Origin: Maccoyibacter sp900556645
GTDB lineage: Bacteria > Bacillota > Clostridia > Lachnospirales > Lachnospiraceae
Assembly (NCBI GenBank): GCA_958349535.1
Contig: CATWDJ010000003.1
Coordinates: 1 to 64,000, forward strand
DNA length: 64,000 nucleotides
Direction of reading: 5' to 3'
The notes beneath the pieces were generated by a model. The model had not been told where the DNA came from and did not search any database. It was given only the letters and a program-made list of their open reading frames with translations. The translations under genes were made by a program, and so were the position numbers. This document shows, piece after piece, positions 1 through 7,516 of this stretch (positions are counted from its first letter, which is position 1; each line of letters starts with the position of its first letter).

Positions 1-326
1 GAAAGGTGGCTCTCGCCACACCGGACAGGCGGCTCCGCCGCAACGTAATATTCACGAATAATGATGACCATGTTTTTCTCATCATCAATGATATAGAAAG
101 CAAGGTAATTGTTTAAAATAATGAATCGGATACCCCACGAAGATAGAACCGGGTCGTCCACCAGACAGAACCTTTCGGGAAAATCAGCAAGGCTGTAAAT
201 TTTCTCTTCGGTTTCGTCTAAAAGATTATCGGCAGCTTTTGGATTCTTTAGAACAAACTCAATGTGGTCTGTAGCATTAAGTAGGTCCCGTCGTGCTGCG
301 TTTGTGATATGGATATCGTAACTCAT
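1..326 (-). CDS. RelE/ParE-family toxin, partial at window edge and probably damaged at its C-terminus
   Basis: The reading frame starts with an ATG that overlaps the antitoxin stop (ATGA, 323-326) and stays open for 108 codons to the window edge. The protein begins MSYDIHITNAARRDLLNA and contains the segments FPERFCLVDDPVL and WGIRFIILNNYLAFY, which are typical of plasmid-stabilisation type toxins that cleave mRNA or inhibit gyrase. Known members normally end with an Arg-Phe-Leu-Tyr-like stretch followed by Asn-Trp. Here the expected end is replaced after the VIIIRE segment by residues read from a GC-rich double hairpin at 6-39. I infer that something has inserted into, or recombined with, the gene end. 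The order antitoxin then toxin and the overlap indicate translational coupling. Confidence 0.75.
   Translation of the reverse strand, partial: MSYDIHITNAARRDLLNATDHIEFVLKNPKAADNLLDETEEKIYSLADFPERFCLVDDPVLSSWGIRFIILNNYLAFYIIDDEKNMVIIIREYYVAAEPPVRCGESHL
6..39. repeat. GC-rich tandem hairpins at the end of the toxin gene
   Basis: Two short palindromes lie next to each other: GTGGC/GCCAC (6-10 and 15-19, 4-base loop) and GGCG/CGCC (28-31 and 36-39, 4-base loop). Their base composition differs sharply from the AT-rich gene around them. This could be the edge of a repetitive extragenic element or a transposon end, but the window cuts it off and I cannot assign a family. Confidence 0.4.
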
Positions 327-586
327 CGTTTGCGGCGACTCCTAATTTCAGACATTGCTTCGGAGAATGACTTTGTGTTGCCTGTGGCAACATCATCCAA
401 TCCCTCTTTTAACAGACCATATAATTCAAAGCGGCTTGTAAGTTCTTCGTAAGCTTCAATACTCATTACCGCAAGATCGCCCTTGCCATTCTTTGTAATG
501 AATACCGGTTCAGAATAATTATGACAGAAAGTAGATATTTCATTGTAATTGTTTCTGAGATCGGCACTTGATTTTATAGTTGGCAT
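323..586 (-). CDS. Phd/YefM-family antitoxin
   Basis: An 87-residue protein starting MPTIKSSADLRNNYNEIS. The N-terminal half has the Phd/YefM fold signature, with PVFITKNGKGDLAVMS near residues 27-42, which dimerises and binds the operator. The charged C-terminal half (EGLDDVATGN to the RSRRKR end) would wrap and neutralise the toxin. A good ribosome binding site (AAGGAGG on the minus strand) precedes the ATG. The gene is followed by, and overlaps, the toxin gene. It resembles the antitoxin at 32950-33213, so the window carries two related modules. Autoregulation is likely because a perfect inverted repeat overlaps the promoter. Confidence 0.88.
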   Translation of the reverse strand: MPTIKSSADLRNNYNEISTFCHNYSEPVFITKNGKGDLAVMSIEAYEELTSRFELYGLLKEGLDDVATGNTKSFSEAMSEIRSRRKR

Positions 587-604
587 AGATACACCTCCTT
601 GTTG

Positions 605-641
605 ATAACAAAATTATACACAAATTTTGTTATGGAGTCAA
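605..641 (-). promoter_or_regulatory. Promoter and probable operator of the first toxin-antitoxin module
   Basis: On the minus strand TTGACT (641-636) and TATAAT (618-613) are separated by 17 bases, a near-consensus sigma-A promoter. A perfect 11-base inverted repeat (605-615 and 623-633, 7-base centre) covers the -10 box and part of the spacer. That position is typical of the operator bound by Phd/YefM antitoxins to repress their own operon. Confidence 0.75.
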
Positions 642-747
642 ATTTAAAAGTTCACATCAGGGTACGGGTTCCATTGGGTTATATTTTGGAAATTCTATCA
701 TTACGGAAAAATTTATAAAAACACATGAGAAAGGGAGGGAATGTTTT

Positions 748-1167
748 ATGAAAGAAAAAATGATGGATACCAATTATGCTTTTAAAAATTCTGAAAACGT
801 TTTTGTTCCAAAGCAGTATACAGAAGAGAAAAAAAGAACAACTTTATTACTGTGTATATTTGGAGGATGGCTTGGCATCCATAGATTTTACGCTGGGCAT
901 TATAAGATGGGAGTTTTATATTTTTTAACAGCCGGGGTATTTTTTGTCGGATGGATACGTGACATAGTGTGCTTGATGAACGGTTCTTTTTTTGAAAAAT
1001 ATGATGTGAAACAGCACAATAAAGCTGAAACTCTTAGAATACAAAAAGAAATGTATGAGAAATATCAATTAAATCCAACACCATTTCACATTCTTGCGAA
1101 AGAAATCAGTGCGGAGAACAAAAAGAAATCAATCGGCAAAATAAAGAACAGTTCTGGAGTTCTTTAG
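748..1167 (+). CDS. TM2-domain membrane protein, frame-split from its zinc-ribbon tail
   Basis: A 139-residue protein with a TM2 domain at about residues 27-80: a hydrophobic helix with GGWLGIHRFYAGHY, then a second helix GVLYFLTAGVFFVGWIRD. TM2 proteins are small two-helix membrane proteins of mostly unknown role. The AGGGAGG ribosome site sits just upstream of the ATG. The frame ends at 1167, but the -1 frame carries on without interruption into a cysteine-rich zinc-ribbon tail ending at 1376, a domain often fused to TM2 proteins in related bacteria. The shift point is near CAAAAAG at 1119-1125. Either the gene is broken, the sequence has an error, or ribosomes shift there. Confidence 0.8.
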   Translation: MKEKMMDTNYAFKNSENVFVPKQYTEEKKRTTLLLCIFGGWLGIHRFYAGHYKMGVLYFLTAGVFFVGWIRDIVCLMNGSFFEKYDVKQHNKAETLRIQKEMYEKYQLNPTPFHILAKEISAENKKKSIGKIKNSSGVL

Positions 1168-1376
1168 AAACTTTATCAAACCTATCTTCGTCCTCGAAGG
1201 TAGTAAAATGTCCAAAATGCCATTCTACCAGCATATTTTATCAGGATAAAATATGTATAGGACGTGCCATAGTCGGTGGAACTGTTGCCGGTAAAGAGGG
1301 AGCCGTTCTCGGAGGTCTGACAGGAGGAAAAGGCTATGCCGTATGCTTGAATTGTGGCAAACGGTGGAAAATCTGA
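1116..1376 (+). pseudogene. Zinc-ribbon tail of the TM2 protein, in the -1 frame
   Basis: Read in the -1 frame from about 1116, the sequence encodes EQKEINRQNKEQFWSSLETL and then a segment with CPKC, a glycine/alanine-rich stretch (AIVGGTVAGKEGAVLGGL) and CLNC before the stop at 1374-1376. The two CxxC pairs would bind one zinc ion. There is no start codon or ribosome site of its own, so it is expressed only if translation shifts from the TM2 frame. Intact relatives of this layout are known as single proteins, which supports a frameshift inside one gene. Confidence 0.65.
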
Positions 1377-1531
1377 CGGAACAGCTCTTGATATTTACCA
1401 AGATGTACAGTATTATATGAAAGATAACCAGAGTTTGAACAGTTGGTTTTTTGTATATTCATTAAGGAGCATAGAAAATTGCATTTGTTTTTTGCTCAGA
1501 AAATCAATAAGAAAGCATAGGAGGTAACAAC

Positions 1532-1933
1532 ATGTCAAGAAATAGAAGAAAAAACGGAAACAAATGGATGGTAGTACTGGTGTGTGTAGTCATTGTAATT
1601 GCAGTACTGGGAATTCTTTTTAAAGTATTGATTTATGATACAGCAAAGGAAAAGGTGGCAGAAAAGATTGTCCAGAAAATGATAGAGACAGAACTGGCAA
1701 ATGATGAAAGCGGCACCGGACAGGAAGCACAGGAGATTTACGATTCCATGACACAGGAGGAAAAGGATTCCTTAAACCGGATGGTGGAGGATAAGATGGA
1801 CACCAAAACCATAAAAGAGGTAAAGGAATATGTGGAAGCGGGAGACCGGGAAGGTTTGAAGGCTTATGTCAAAGAAAGCTTCAGCGACAGTGATATTCAG
1901 GAAATGCGAGAAATTTACGAGAAGTATAAATAA
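1532..1933 (+). CDS. Small membrane-anchored protein of unknown function
   Basis: A 133-residue protein preceded by AGGAGGT eight bases before its ATG. A basic N-terminus (SRNRRKNGNK) leads into one hydrophobic helix at about residues 12-33, so the rest is probably outside the cell. The exported part is acidic and predicted helical (TQEEKDSLNRMVEDKM, then DIQEMREIYEKYK at the end). I recognise no family. It stands alone: 155 bases separate it from the zinc-ribbon tail, and a strong hairpin follows. Confidence 0.7.
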   Translation: MSRNRRKNGNKWMVVLVCVVIVIAVLGILFKVLIYDTAKEKVAEKIVQKMIETELANDESGTGQEAQEIYDSMTQEEKDSLNRMVEDKMDTKTIKEVKEYVEAGDREGLKAYVKESFSDSDIQEMREIYEKYK

Positions 1934-1951
1934 TGAATGGAAAAAATGCAA

Positions 1952-2006
1952 CTTAGATGTGCATAACTTCTATGATTAGAAATTATGCACATCTAAGATT
2001 TTTTTA
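1952..2006. terminator. Bidirectional terminator between convergent genes
   Basis: Long inverted repeat: CTTAGATGTGCATAA pairs with TTATGCACATCTAAG, followed by a run of T. It separates the 1532-1933 gene from the converging gene at 2009-2605 and can serve both strands. Confidence 0.85.
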
Positions 2007-2008
2007 CA

Positions 2009-2605
2009 TCATGAAAAATCTTTTCTGGAAAGCAAAGCCTCTTTAAAGCTAGGATGACAGTCCTCTTTTTCGGCAATTTGTTTTCCACGGTCAATATTGC
2101 AGGAAAAAGCTGCCAATCTGGAACAGTCAAACTGAATCCGCTCAGAAAATTCCGAATAATAGATATGGAAAATTGGTTCGATGCCTGCAAAAAATTCGGA
2201 CCAGGAACCGGTAGAGGCAATGCACTTGAAAATGCGGGTAAGGCATTTGTCCATGACTTCTCCTGTATCCATCTCTGTAACTTCCTGTGTAAAGTGGTCA
2301 AAAAAAGTAGCTGCCAGTTCAAAGGAAATGGATGACATATTTGCCTCCGAGAGAGAATCCAGCATCTTCAGACGAAGGGCATGCATGGCCTCTGCTTCCG
2401 GGGAAGTATTCTTCGCTTTGTGGTTTCGGACACAGTCATTGTCAATCATATTGTAAATATTAATCAAATCGTCTTCACTAAATGTACCCATGCCATAGGC
2501 TCTGTTGAAGACGGAGTCGAAATTTCCCTCTGCATTGGCTGTCAGAAGTTCTTCAATAAATTCAGAATACCGCTCAGTATTATCTTCAAAATCATCAAAC
2601 ATCAT
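2009..2605 (-). CDS. Unknown soluble protein, predicted helical
   Basis: A 198-residue protein with no signal peptide or membrane helix. It begins MMFDDFEDNTERYSEFIEEL and looks all-alpha and acidic. AAGGAGG lies nine bases before the ATG on the minus strand, and a TATAAT box is seen further upstream (about 2655-2660) with only a weak -35. I recognise no domain. It is a single-gene unit that ends at the shared hairpin at 1952-2006. Several overlapping frames on the opposite strand are shadows of it. Confidence 0.7.
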   Translation of the reverse strand: MMFDDFEDNTERYSEFIEELLTANAEGNFDSVFNRAYGMGTFSEDDLINIYNMIDNDCVRNHKAKNTSPEAEAMHALRLKMLDSLSEANMSSISFELAATFFDHFTQEVTEMDTGEVMDKCLTRIFKCIASTGSWSEFFAGIEPIFHIYYSEFSERIQFDCSRLAAFSCNIDRGKQIAEKEDCHPSFKEALLSRKDFS

Positions 2606-2717
2606 AATAAAAATCCTCCTTGTATATGCGGCAACAGCCGACTAAAAAATATTATATAAAAAAATTCGTCTTTTTGGAAGAGATTTTAGGCGTTATCTGT
2701 AAAGTGTCCAATTTAGC

Positions 2718-2746
2718 TTGCATTTAACAGGGCGATTTTTTATACT
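2718..2746 (+). promoter_or_regulatory. Sigma-A promoter for the 2803-3375 gene and possibly the two-component operon
   Basis: TTGCAT (2718-2723) and TATACT (2741-2746) are 17 bases apart. The start codon lies 56 bases after the -10 box. Confidence 0.65.
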
Positions 2747-2802
2747 AAAAACAGAAGAAAATTTCCGAAATAAAGAAGGATGAAGATACAGAGGAGAGGG
2801 CA

Positions 2803-3375
2803 ATGACAGGATTAAAAGACACATACGAGACAGGTGGATTTCTTTTTGAGACAAAGGAAGAGGCGGAACTGGCAGAACGGGAACTGGAGGGAATCCGTTA
2901 TATTAAGACAAAAACGGATATGGAGAATCCCGAAATGGTATTTCAGGTGTATGACAATCTGGTAACTCAGGGGCTATTCGAGACACCGGTAGGATACTGC
3001 TTTTTAAATGAACTGCGAGAATATCTGCTGAGAATACCAGCAATTCAAAACAGTGACATAAAAGACATTCCAATTATTCGTAAAAAAGAAGAAAAGAAGA
3101 GCAAGGCGGGAAATGAAGAGCCCAAAAAGAAAAAAGCGGAGAAGTCAAAGAAAGAGCGGCAGGAACGGAACGTAGATTATAAGTCCCGGTGTAGGCTGTT
3201 TATGACCACAACCTTGATTTTGGCAATTTCCGTAATTACCATGATGTTTTTGGCATCCACAGCAGACAATGTCAATATCCTCAATTACGAAAACAAGCTG
3301 CTTGACAAGTATTCTGCGTGGGAGCAGGAGTTAGAGGAACGGGAAGCGGCAGTAAAAGAATTGGAACAGCAGTAG
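2803..3375 (+). CDS. Unknown single-helix membrane protein with basic linker and coiled-coil tail
   Basis: A 190-residue protein. Residues 1-95 look like a soluble domain beginning GLKDTYETGGFLFETKEEAE. A very basic stretch follows (KKEEKKSKAGNEEPKKKKAE), then one membrane helix at about residues 131-150 (TTTLILAISVITMMFLAS) and a short heptad-like tail (WEQELEEREAAVKELEQQ). The basic side before the helix suggests a cytoplasmic N-terminus. I do not know the family. It lies 70 bases before a response regulator and may be co-transcribed with it. Its layout (soluble domain, basic linker, helix, extracellular end) resembles the larger protein at 7517-9298 without evident homology. Confidence 0.7.
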   Translation: MTGLKDTYETGGFLFETKEEAELAERELEGIRYIKTKTDMENPEMVFQVYDNLVTQGLFETPVGYCFLNELREYLLRIPAIQNSDIKDIPIIRKKEEKKSKAGNEEPKKKKAEKSKKERQERNVDYKSRCRLFMTTTLILAISVITMMFLASTADNVNILNYENKLLDKYSAWEQELEEREAAVKELEQQ

Positions 3376-3445
3376 TTTCACAGTTTTAACATATTTATTG
3401 GCTATAATAAGAACAAGAATGAAGAGAGAATCAGGAGGCTGTTTC

Positions 3446-4120
3446 ATGGAGCGATTAAAGATATTAGTAGTGGATGATGAGAGCCGTATGCGAAAGCTGG
3501 TGCGGGATTTTCTGACAAAGCAGAATTTTGAAGTGCTGGAGGCGGCAGACGGCGAGGAAGCATTAGATGTCTTTTACGGAGATAAAGAGATTGCACTTGT
3601 GATTTTGGATGTGATGATGCCCAAAATCAACGGATGGGATGTGTGCCGGGAGATTCGGGAAAATTCCAAGGTGCCAATTATTATGTTAACTGCAAAAGGT
3701 GACGAAAATGATGAATTGTTAGGCTTTGAACTTGGGGTGGACGAGTATATTTCCAAGCCTTTCAGTCCCAAAATTCTGGTGGCGAGGGTAGAAGCAATTT
3801 TACGTCGATCCAATAAGCTGAATGTGGAAGAAATCATAGAATTTGAAGGAATTGTAATAGATAAGGCAGCCCATCAGGTAAAAGTGGACGGACAGCCGGT
3901 GGAGCTGAGCTTCAAAGAATTTGAACTGCTGACCTATTTTGTGGAAAATGCAGGAATTGCTCTGTCCAGAGAAAAAATACTGAATCATGTATGGAATTAT
4001 GATTATTTTGGGGATGCCAGAACCATTGATACCCATGTGAAAAAGCTGCGAAGCAAGCTGGGGAATAAAGGTGAGTACATCAAGACCATTTGGGGAATGG
4101 GTTACAAGTTGGAAAAATAG
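3446..4120 (+). CDS. OmpR/PhoB-family response regulator
   Basis: A 224-residue DNA-binding response regulator. The receiver domain spans about residues 1-115, with phospho-accepting Asp55 in LVILDVMMPK, acidic residues in VVDDE, and the conserved Thr and Lys in MLTAKG and YISKPFSP. A winged-helix effector domain occupies about 125-224 (FKEFELLTYF, RTIDTHVKKLRSKLG, IKTIWGMGYKLEK). I chose the ATG at 3446 because AGGAGG precedes it and the receiver starts directly after. An upstream in-frame ATG at 3398 has no ribosome site. It pairs with the kinase nine bases downstream. The signal is unknown. Confidence 0.95.
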   Translation: MERLKILVVDDESRMRKLVRDFLTKQNFEVLEAADGEEALDVFYGDKEIALVILDVMMPKINGWDVCREIRENSKVPIIMLTAKGDENDELLGFELGVDEYISKPFSPKILVARVEAILRRSNKLNVEEIIEFEGIVIDKAAHQVKVDGQPVELSFKEFELLTYFVENAGIALSREKILNHVWNYDYFGDARTIDTHVKKLRSKLGNKGEYIKTIWGMGYKLEK

Positions 4121-4129
4121 GAAACTGCG

Positions 4130-5626
4130 ATGAAGAAGAAATATTCGATTACAAAGCATATAGCATATACCATGATTGGATTAATTACCGGCACAGTATT
4201 ATTGTGCTGGTTTTTGAATAGTACCTTTTTAGAGTCTTTTTATACAGCCAATAAGCAGAAGGCTCTGCTGGAGGGATTCCGAATGATTGATCACGCCATT
4301 GAAAAAGATATTTTTGAAAGTGATGAGTTTGACATTACCTTTGAAAAAATCTGTTCCAATGGAAATATTTCGATTCTGGTGCTGAGTCCCGATGCACAGG
4401 TGCTGCGTTCCTCCACCGGCAGCAGTGACAAATTAAAAATACAGTTTTACAATGCTCTTTACAGCGGTATGGAGGAAGAAAATACAGAGGTAATTAAAAC
4501 TACAGACAATTACATTATAGAAAAACAGACAGATGAACGGATGGAAGGGGATTATCTGGTGCTTTGGGGAACCCTTACGGATGGAAATCTGATTTTTATG
4601 AGGACGGCATTGGAGAGTATCAAAGAGAGTGTTACCATGGCGAATGAATTTCTGGCGTATGTGGGAAGTATTGCAGTAATACTCAGTGCGGTAATAGCAG
4701 TTTTTGTCAGTCGCAGGATTACAGGTCCCCTGTTACAGCTTACCAAAATTTCCAAGCGGATGACGGATTTGGATTTTGAAGCCAAATACAGACCGGCGGA
4801 ACGGCCAAATGAACTGGATGAGCTGGGGGAGCATATGAATACTCTGTCTGAAACACTGGAGCGAACCATTTCTGAGTTAAAAAGTGCCAACAATGAACTG
4901 AAAAAAGATATTGAACAAAAAGAAGAGATAGATGCCACCCGGAGGGAATTTCTTTCTAATGTATCCCACGAATTAAAGACACCTCTTGCTTTGATTCAAG
5001 GATATGCAGAAGGATTACAGGAATGTATCAATGATGACGAAGAGAGCAGAGAATTTTATTGTGAGGTCATTATGGACGAGGCTGATAAGATGAATAAGCT
5101 GGTGAAAAAGTTACTGACTCTGAATCAGCTTGAGTCGGGACAGGATGCAGTCTGCATGGAACGCTTTAATCTCACGGAGCTTTTAAACGGAGTGGTAAAT
5201 AATGCTGCAATTTTGTTAAAACAAAAGGAAGCAATTGTTACCTATCCTACGGAGCCGATTTATGTGTGGGCAGATGAATTTAAGGTGGAAGAGGTTTTGA
5301 TGAACTATCTGAGCAATGCTATTCATCATGTGGAGGAAATCGACGGAGAATGTCATATTGATATTAAATATACAGAAAGTGGTAACTGTGTCAGGGTCAG
5401 TGTTTTCAATACCGGTAAAAAGATTCCAGAAGAAGATATTGAAAATATCTGGGACAAGTTTTATAAGGTGGACAAAGCCAGAACCCGGGAATACGGCGGA
5501 AGCGGAATCGGTTTATCCATTGTAAAGGCAATACAGGAATCCTTCCACAGGGAATGCGGTGTATGCAATCACGAAAACGGGGTGGAATTCTGGTTTGAAT
5601 TGGACACCAATTCAAATAACAGTTGA
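4130..5626 (+). CDS. Membrane sensor histidine kinase
   Basis: A 498-residue kinase partner of the preceding regulator. It has an N-terminal membrane helix (about 12-32), an extracellular sensing region of about 130 residues, a second helix (about 173-195), a HAMP linker (SRRITGPLLQLTKISKRM), a coiled linker and the dimerisation/phosphotransfer domain with His280 in SHELKTPLALIQGY. The ATPase domain follows with the N box (MNYLSNAIHH), a G1-like FNTGKKIPEED, and GGSGIGLSIVKAI. Length and layout match orthodox sensor kinases. The adjoining lipoprotein suggests an envelope-related signal, but this is inference. Confidence 0.95.
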   Translation: MKKKYSITKHIAYTMIGLITGTVLLCWFLNSTFLESFYTANKQKALLEGFRMIDHAIEKDIFESDEFDITFEKICSNGNISILVLSPDAQVLRSSTGSSDKLKIQFYNALYSGMEEENTEVIKTTDNYIIEKQTDERMEGDYLVLWGTLTDGNLIFMRTALESIKESVTMANEFLAYVGSIAVILSAVIAVFVSRRITGPLLQLTKISKRMTDLDFEAKYRPAERPNELDELGEHMNTLSETLERTISELKSANNELKKDIEQKEEIDATRREFLSNVSHELKTPLALIQGYAEGLQECINDDEESREFYCEVIMDEADKMNKLVKKLLTLNQLESGQDAVCMERFNLTELLNGVVNNAAILLKQKEAIVTYPTEPIYVWADEFKVEEVLMNYLSNAIHHVEEIDGECHIDIKYTESGNCVRVSVFNTGKKIPEEDIENIWDKFYKVDKARTREYGGSGIGLSIVKAIQESFHRECGVCNHENGVEFWFELDTNSNNS

Positions 5627-5686
5627 TATATAAGGGAAAATCTGTTAGCATAAAACGTAGATGAAAGACGATTTAAGGAGACTGGT

Positions 5687-6406
5687 ATGAGACAAAAGAA
5701 ATGCTTTTTGTGCATGTTAATGTGCAGCATTTTAATGTTGCTGGCAGGCTGTGGAGAGAAGCCATACAATCTGACTGAGGAAGAGCAGAATAAGATTGCC
5801 AGCTATGCGGCTCATGTGTTGACAAAGCACAATGGCAGACAGGCGGAAGGGTTAATCTATCTGGAGCCACAGGACTTGGAAATAGAAGAGGATGAGGAAG
5901 AAAAGAAACCGGAACAGACGGAGGATACACAGACCCAGAGTTCGGATAATACAGAAAATACCGGAAATGAAGTAACGACTGCTCCCCAGGAACAGGCTGT
6001 GACCATGGAACAGGCATTGGGCTTGGAATCCGGTCTGACTGCCGCATATGCAGGATATGATGTGACAGATTCTTATGTGGAAGCGAATTATTTTTCCATG
6101 AATGCATCGTCGGGAAAGACCTATGTGGTAATACATATAAATCTGGAATCCGCAGGAGGAGATGTTTTCTGTGATATGATGGCAAAGAAGCTGAACTATC
6201 GGCTGAGCATAAACGGGGGAAAAGCAGTAGGAGCCCAGACCAGCATCCTTCTCAATGATTTGGGAACCTATCAGGGTACGGTAAATAGCACAGGAACAGA
6301 CTGTGTACTGCTTTTTGAAGTGCCGGCAGAAAACGCACAGGGAATCACCACATTGGATTTAAAGGCGGTTACATCGGGGAAAACAAATACAGTAAAACTG
6401 CAATAA
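5687..6406 (+). CDS. Lipoprotein of unknown function next to the two-component system
   Basis: A 239-residue protein with a type II signal peptide: basic MRQKK, a hydrophobic core and the lipobox LLAGC with lipidation at about Cys21. A low-complexity acidic and threonine-rich linker (around residues 65-105) separates a short conserved-looking N-terminal part from a C-terminal region of about 120 residues that is predicted beta-rich (SSGKTYVVIHINLESAGGD). An AAGGAG site precedes the start. It follows the kinase by 60 bases and may be an accessory sensor or target of the regulator. The fold is not recognised. Confidence 0.8.
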   Translation: MRQKKCFLCMLMCSILMLLAGCGEKPYNLTEEEQNKIASYAAHVLTKHNGRQAEGLIYLEPQDLEIEEDEEEKKPEQTEDTQTQSSDNTENTGNEVTTAPQEQAVTMEQALGLESGLTAAYAGYDVTDSYVEANYFSMNASSGKTYVVIHINLESAGGDVFCDMMAKKLNYRLSINGGKAVGAQTSILLNDLGTYQGTVNSTGTDCVLLFEVPAENAQGITTLDLKAVTSGKTNTVKLQ

Positions 6407-6478
6407 TTGCTAAAAGAGTGAAAAATTCGAAAAAAGATGAGTTTTTTTTGAAAAAATCGTGCAAACAATTTGAATGTT

Positions 6479-6487
6479 TGTTATAAT
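6479..6487 (+). promoter_or_regulatory. Extended -10 promoter for cheV
   Basis: TGTTATAAT (6479-6487) is a TGnTATAAT extended -10 element. No good -35 is seen, which extended -10 promoters tolerate. The start codon lies about 38 bases downstream. Confidence 0.6.
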
Positions 6488-6524
6488 AACTGTAATAAGC
6501 AAGCGACTCAGGAGGAGAATGGAT

Positions 6525-7430
6525 ATGGATACGAATATTCTTTTAGAGAACGGAACAAACGAGCTGGAAGTATTGGAATTTAAATTGGGGAATAATCATT
6601 ATGGAATTAACGTAGCAAAAATTCGTGAACTTTTGACGTATCAGCCGGTAACGCCGATTCCAAATGCAGATGCCAGCGTAGAAGGAATTTTTATGCCTCG
6701 CGATACAATGATTACGGTTATCAATCTGAAAAATTGTCTTGGACTGGACAGTACCATTGAGAATAAAGGGCTGTTTATCATTACAAACTTTAACAAACTG
6801 AATGTCGCTTTTCATGTGGATGAAGTAATCGGAATCCATAGGGTTTCGTGGGCGGATATTATCAAACCGGATTCCACCATTAATACGGAGAATAACGGAG
6901 TATCAACCGGAGTTATCAAGATAGAAGAGAAGTTAGTCATTATCCTTGACTTTGAGAAAATTGTAACGGACATCAGCCCTGAAACAGGATTAAAGGTATC
7001 TGCCATTGACAATATGGGCGAACGTGAGAGATGTGACTCACCGATTCTGATTGCAGAGGATTCTCCATTACTGAGTAAGTTGATTACAGAATGTTTGAAG
7101 AAGGCAGGATATACCAATCTGATTATTACCATGAACGGACAGGAAGCATGGGATAAGCTGATACAGTATAAAAAAGAGGGAACTGCAAGAGATAAGGTAC
7201 ATTGTATTATTACCGATATCGAGATGCCTTTGATGGATGGTCATCGTCTTACGAAGCTTGTAAAAGAGGATGAGGAATTAAAAGCGATACCGCTTATCAT
7301 TTTCTCCTCCCTTGTAAATGATGAAATGAGAAGAAAAGGCGAAGCCCTTGGAGCAGATGCTCAGCTTACCAAACCAGAGATTGGTTTGTTGGTAGGAGCG
7401 ATTGATGACTTGATTGACAAGTCAAGATAG
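6525..7430 (+). CDS. cheV: Chemotaxis coupling protein CheV (CheW-receiver fusion)
   Basis: A 301-residue protein with an N-terminal CheW-like coupling domain (about 12-155; LEFKLGNNHYGINVAKIREL) and a C-terminal receiver domain (about 170-300; the phospho-accepting Asp is in IITDIEMPLMDGH, with the conserved Lys in LTKPEI). This is the CheV arrangement, which links chemoreceptors to CheA and takes part in adaptation. The ATG at 6525 is preferred over 6519 because GGAGGAG is seven bases before it. The gene appears monocistronic and away from a main chemotaxis operon. A chemoreceptor is encoded at 45878-47560. Confidence 0.93.
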   Translation: MDTNILLENGTNELEVLEFKLGNNHYGINVAKIRELLTYQPVTPIPNADASVEGIFMPRDTMITVINLKNCLGLDSTIENKGLFIITNFNKLNVAFHVDEVIGIHRVSWADIIKPDSTINTENNGVSTGVIKIEEKLVIILDFEKIVTDISPETGLKVSAIDNMGERERCDSPILIAEDSPLLSKLITECLKKAGYTNLIITMNGQEAWDKLIQYKKEGTARDKVHCIITDIEMPLMDGHRLTKLVKEDEELKAIPLIIFSSLVNDEMRRKGEALGADAQLTKPEIGLLVGAIDDLIDKSR

Positions 7431-7458
7431 TGGTTCAAAAGAACAAAAAGGAATTTAA

Positions 7459-7488
7459 GAGGGGTGTGATTGTTTAATCACATCCCTT
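7459..7488. terminator. Hairpin between cheV and the acidic membrane protein gene
   Basis: Stem GAGGGGTGTGATT with AATCACATCCCTT (one mismatch) around a GTTT loop. It lacks a clear T run afterwards, so it may be a weak terminator or an mRNA processing/stability element. Confidence 0.5.
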
Positions 7489-7516
7489 AATAAGTATTAA
7501 GAGAGGTGAGAGCCGG

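Noticed and set aside
3398..3445. Longer N-terminus for the response regulator
   Set aside because: The upstream ATG has no ribosome binding site, and the receiver domain starts right at the ATG at 3446, which has AGGAGG.
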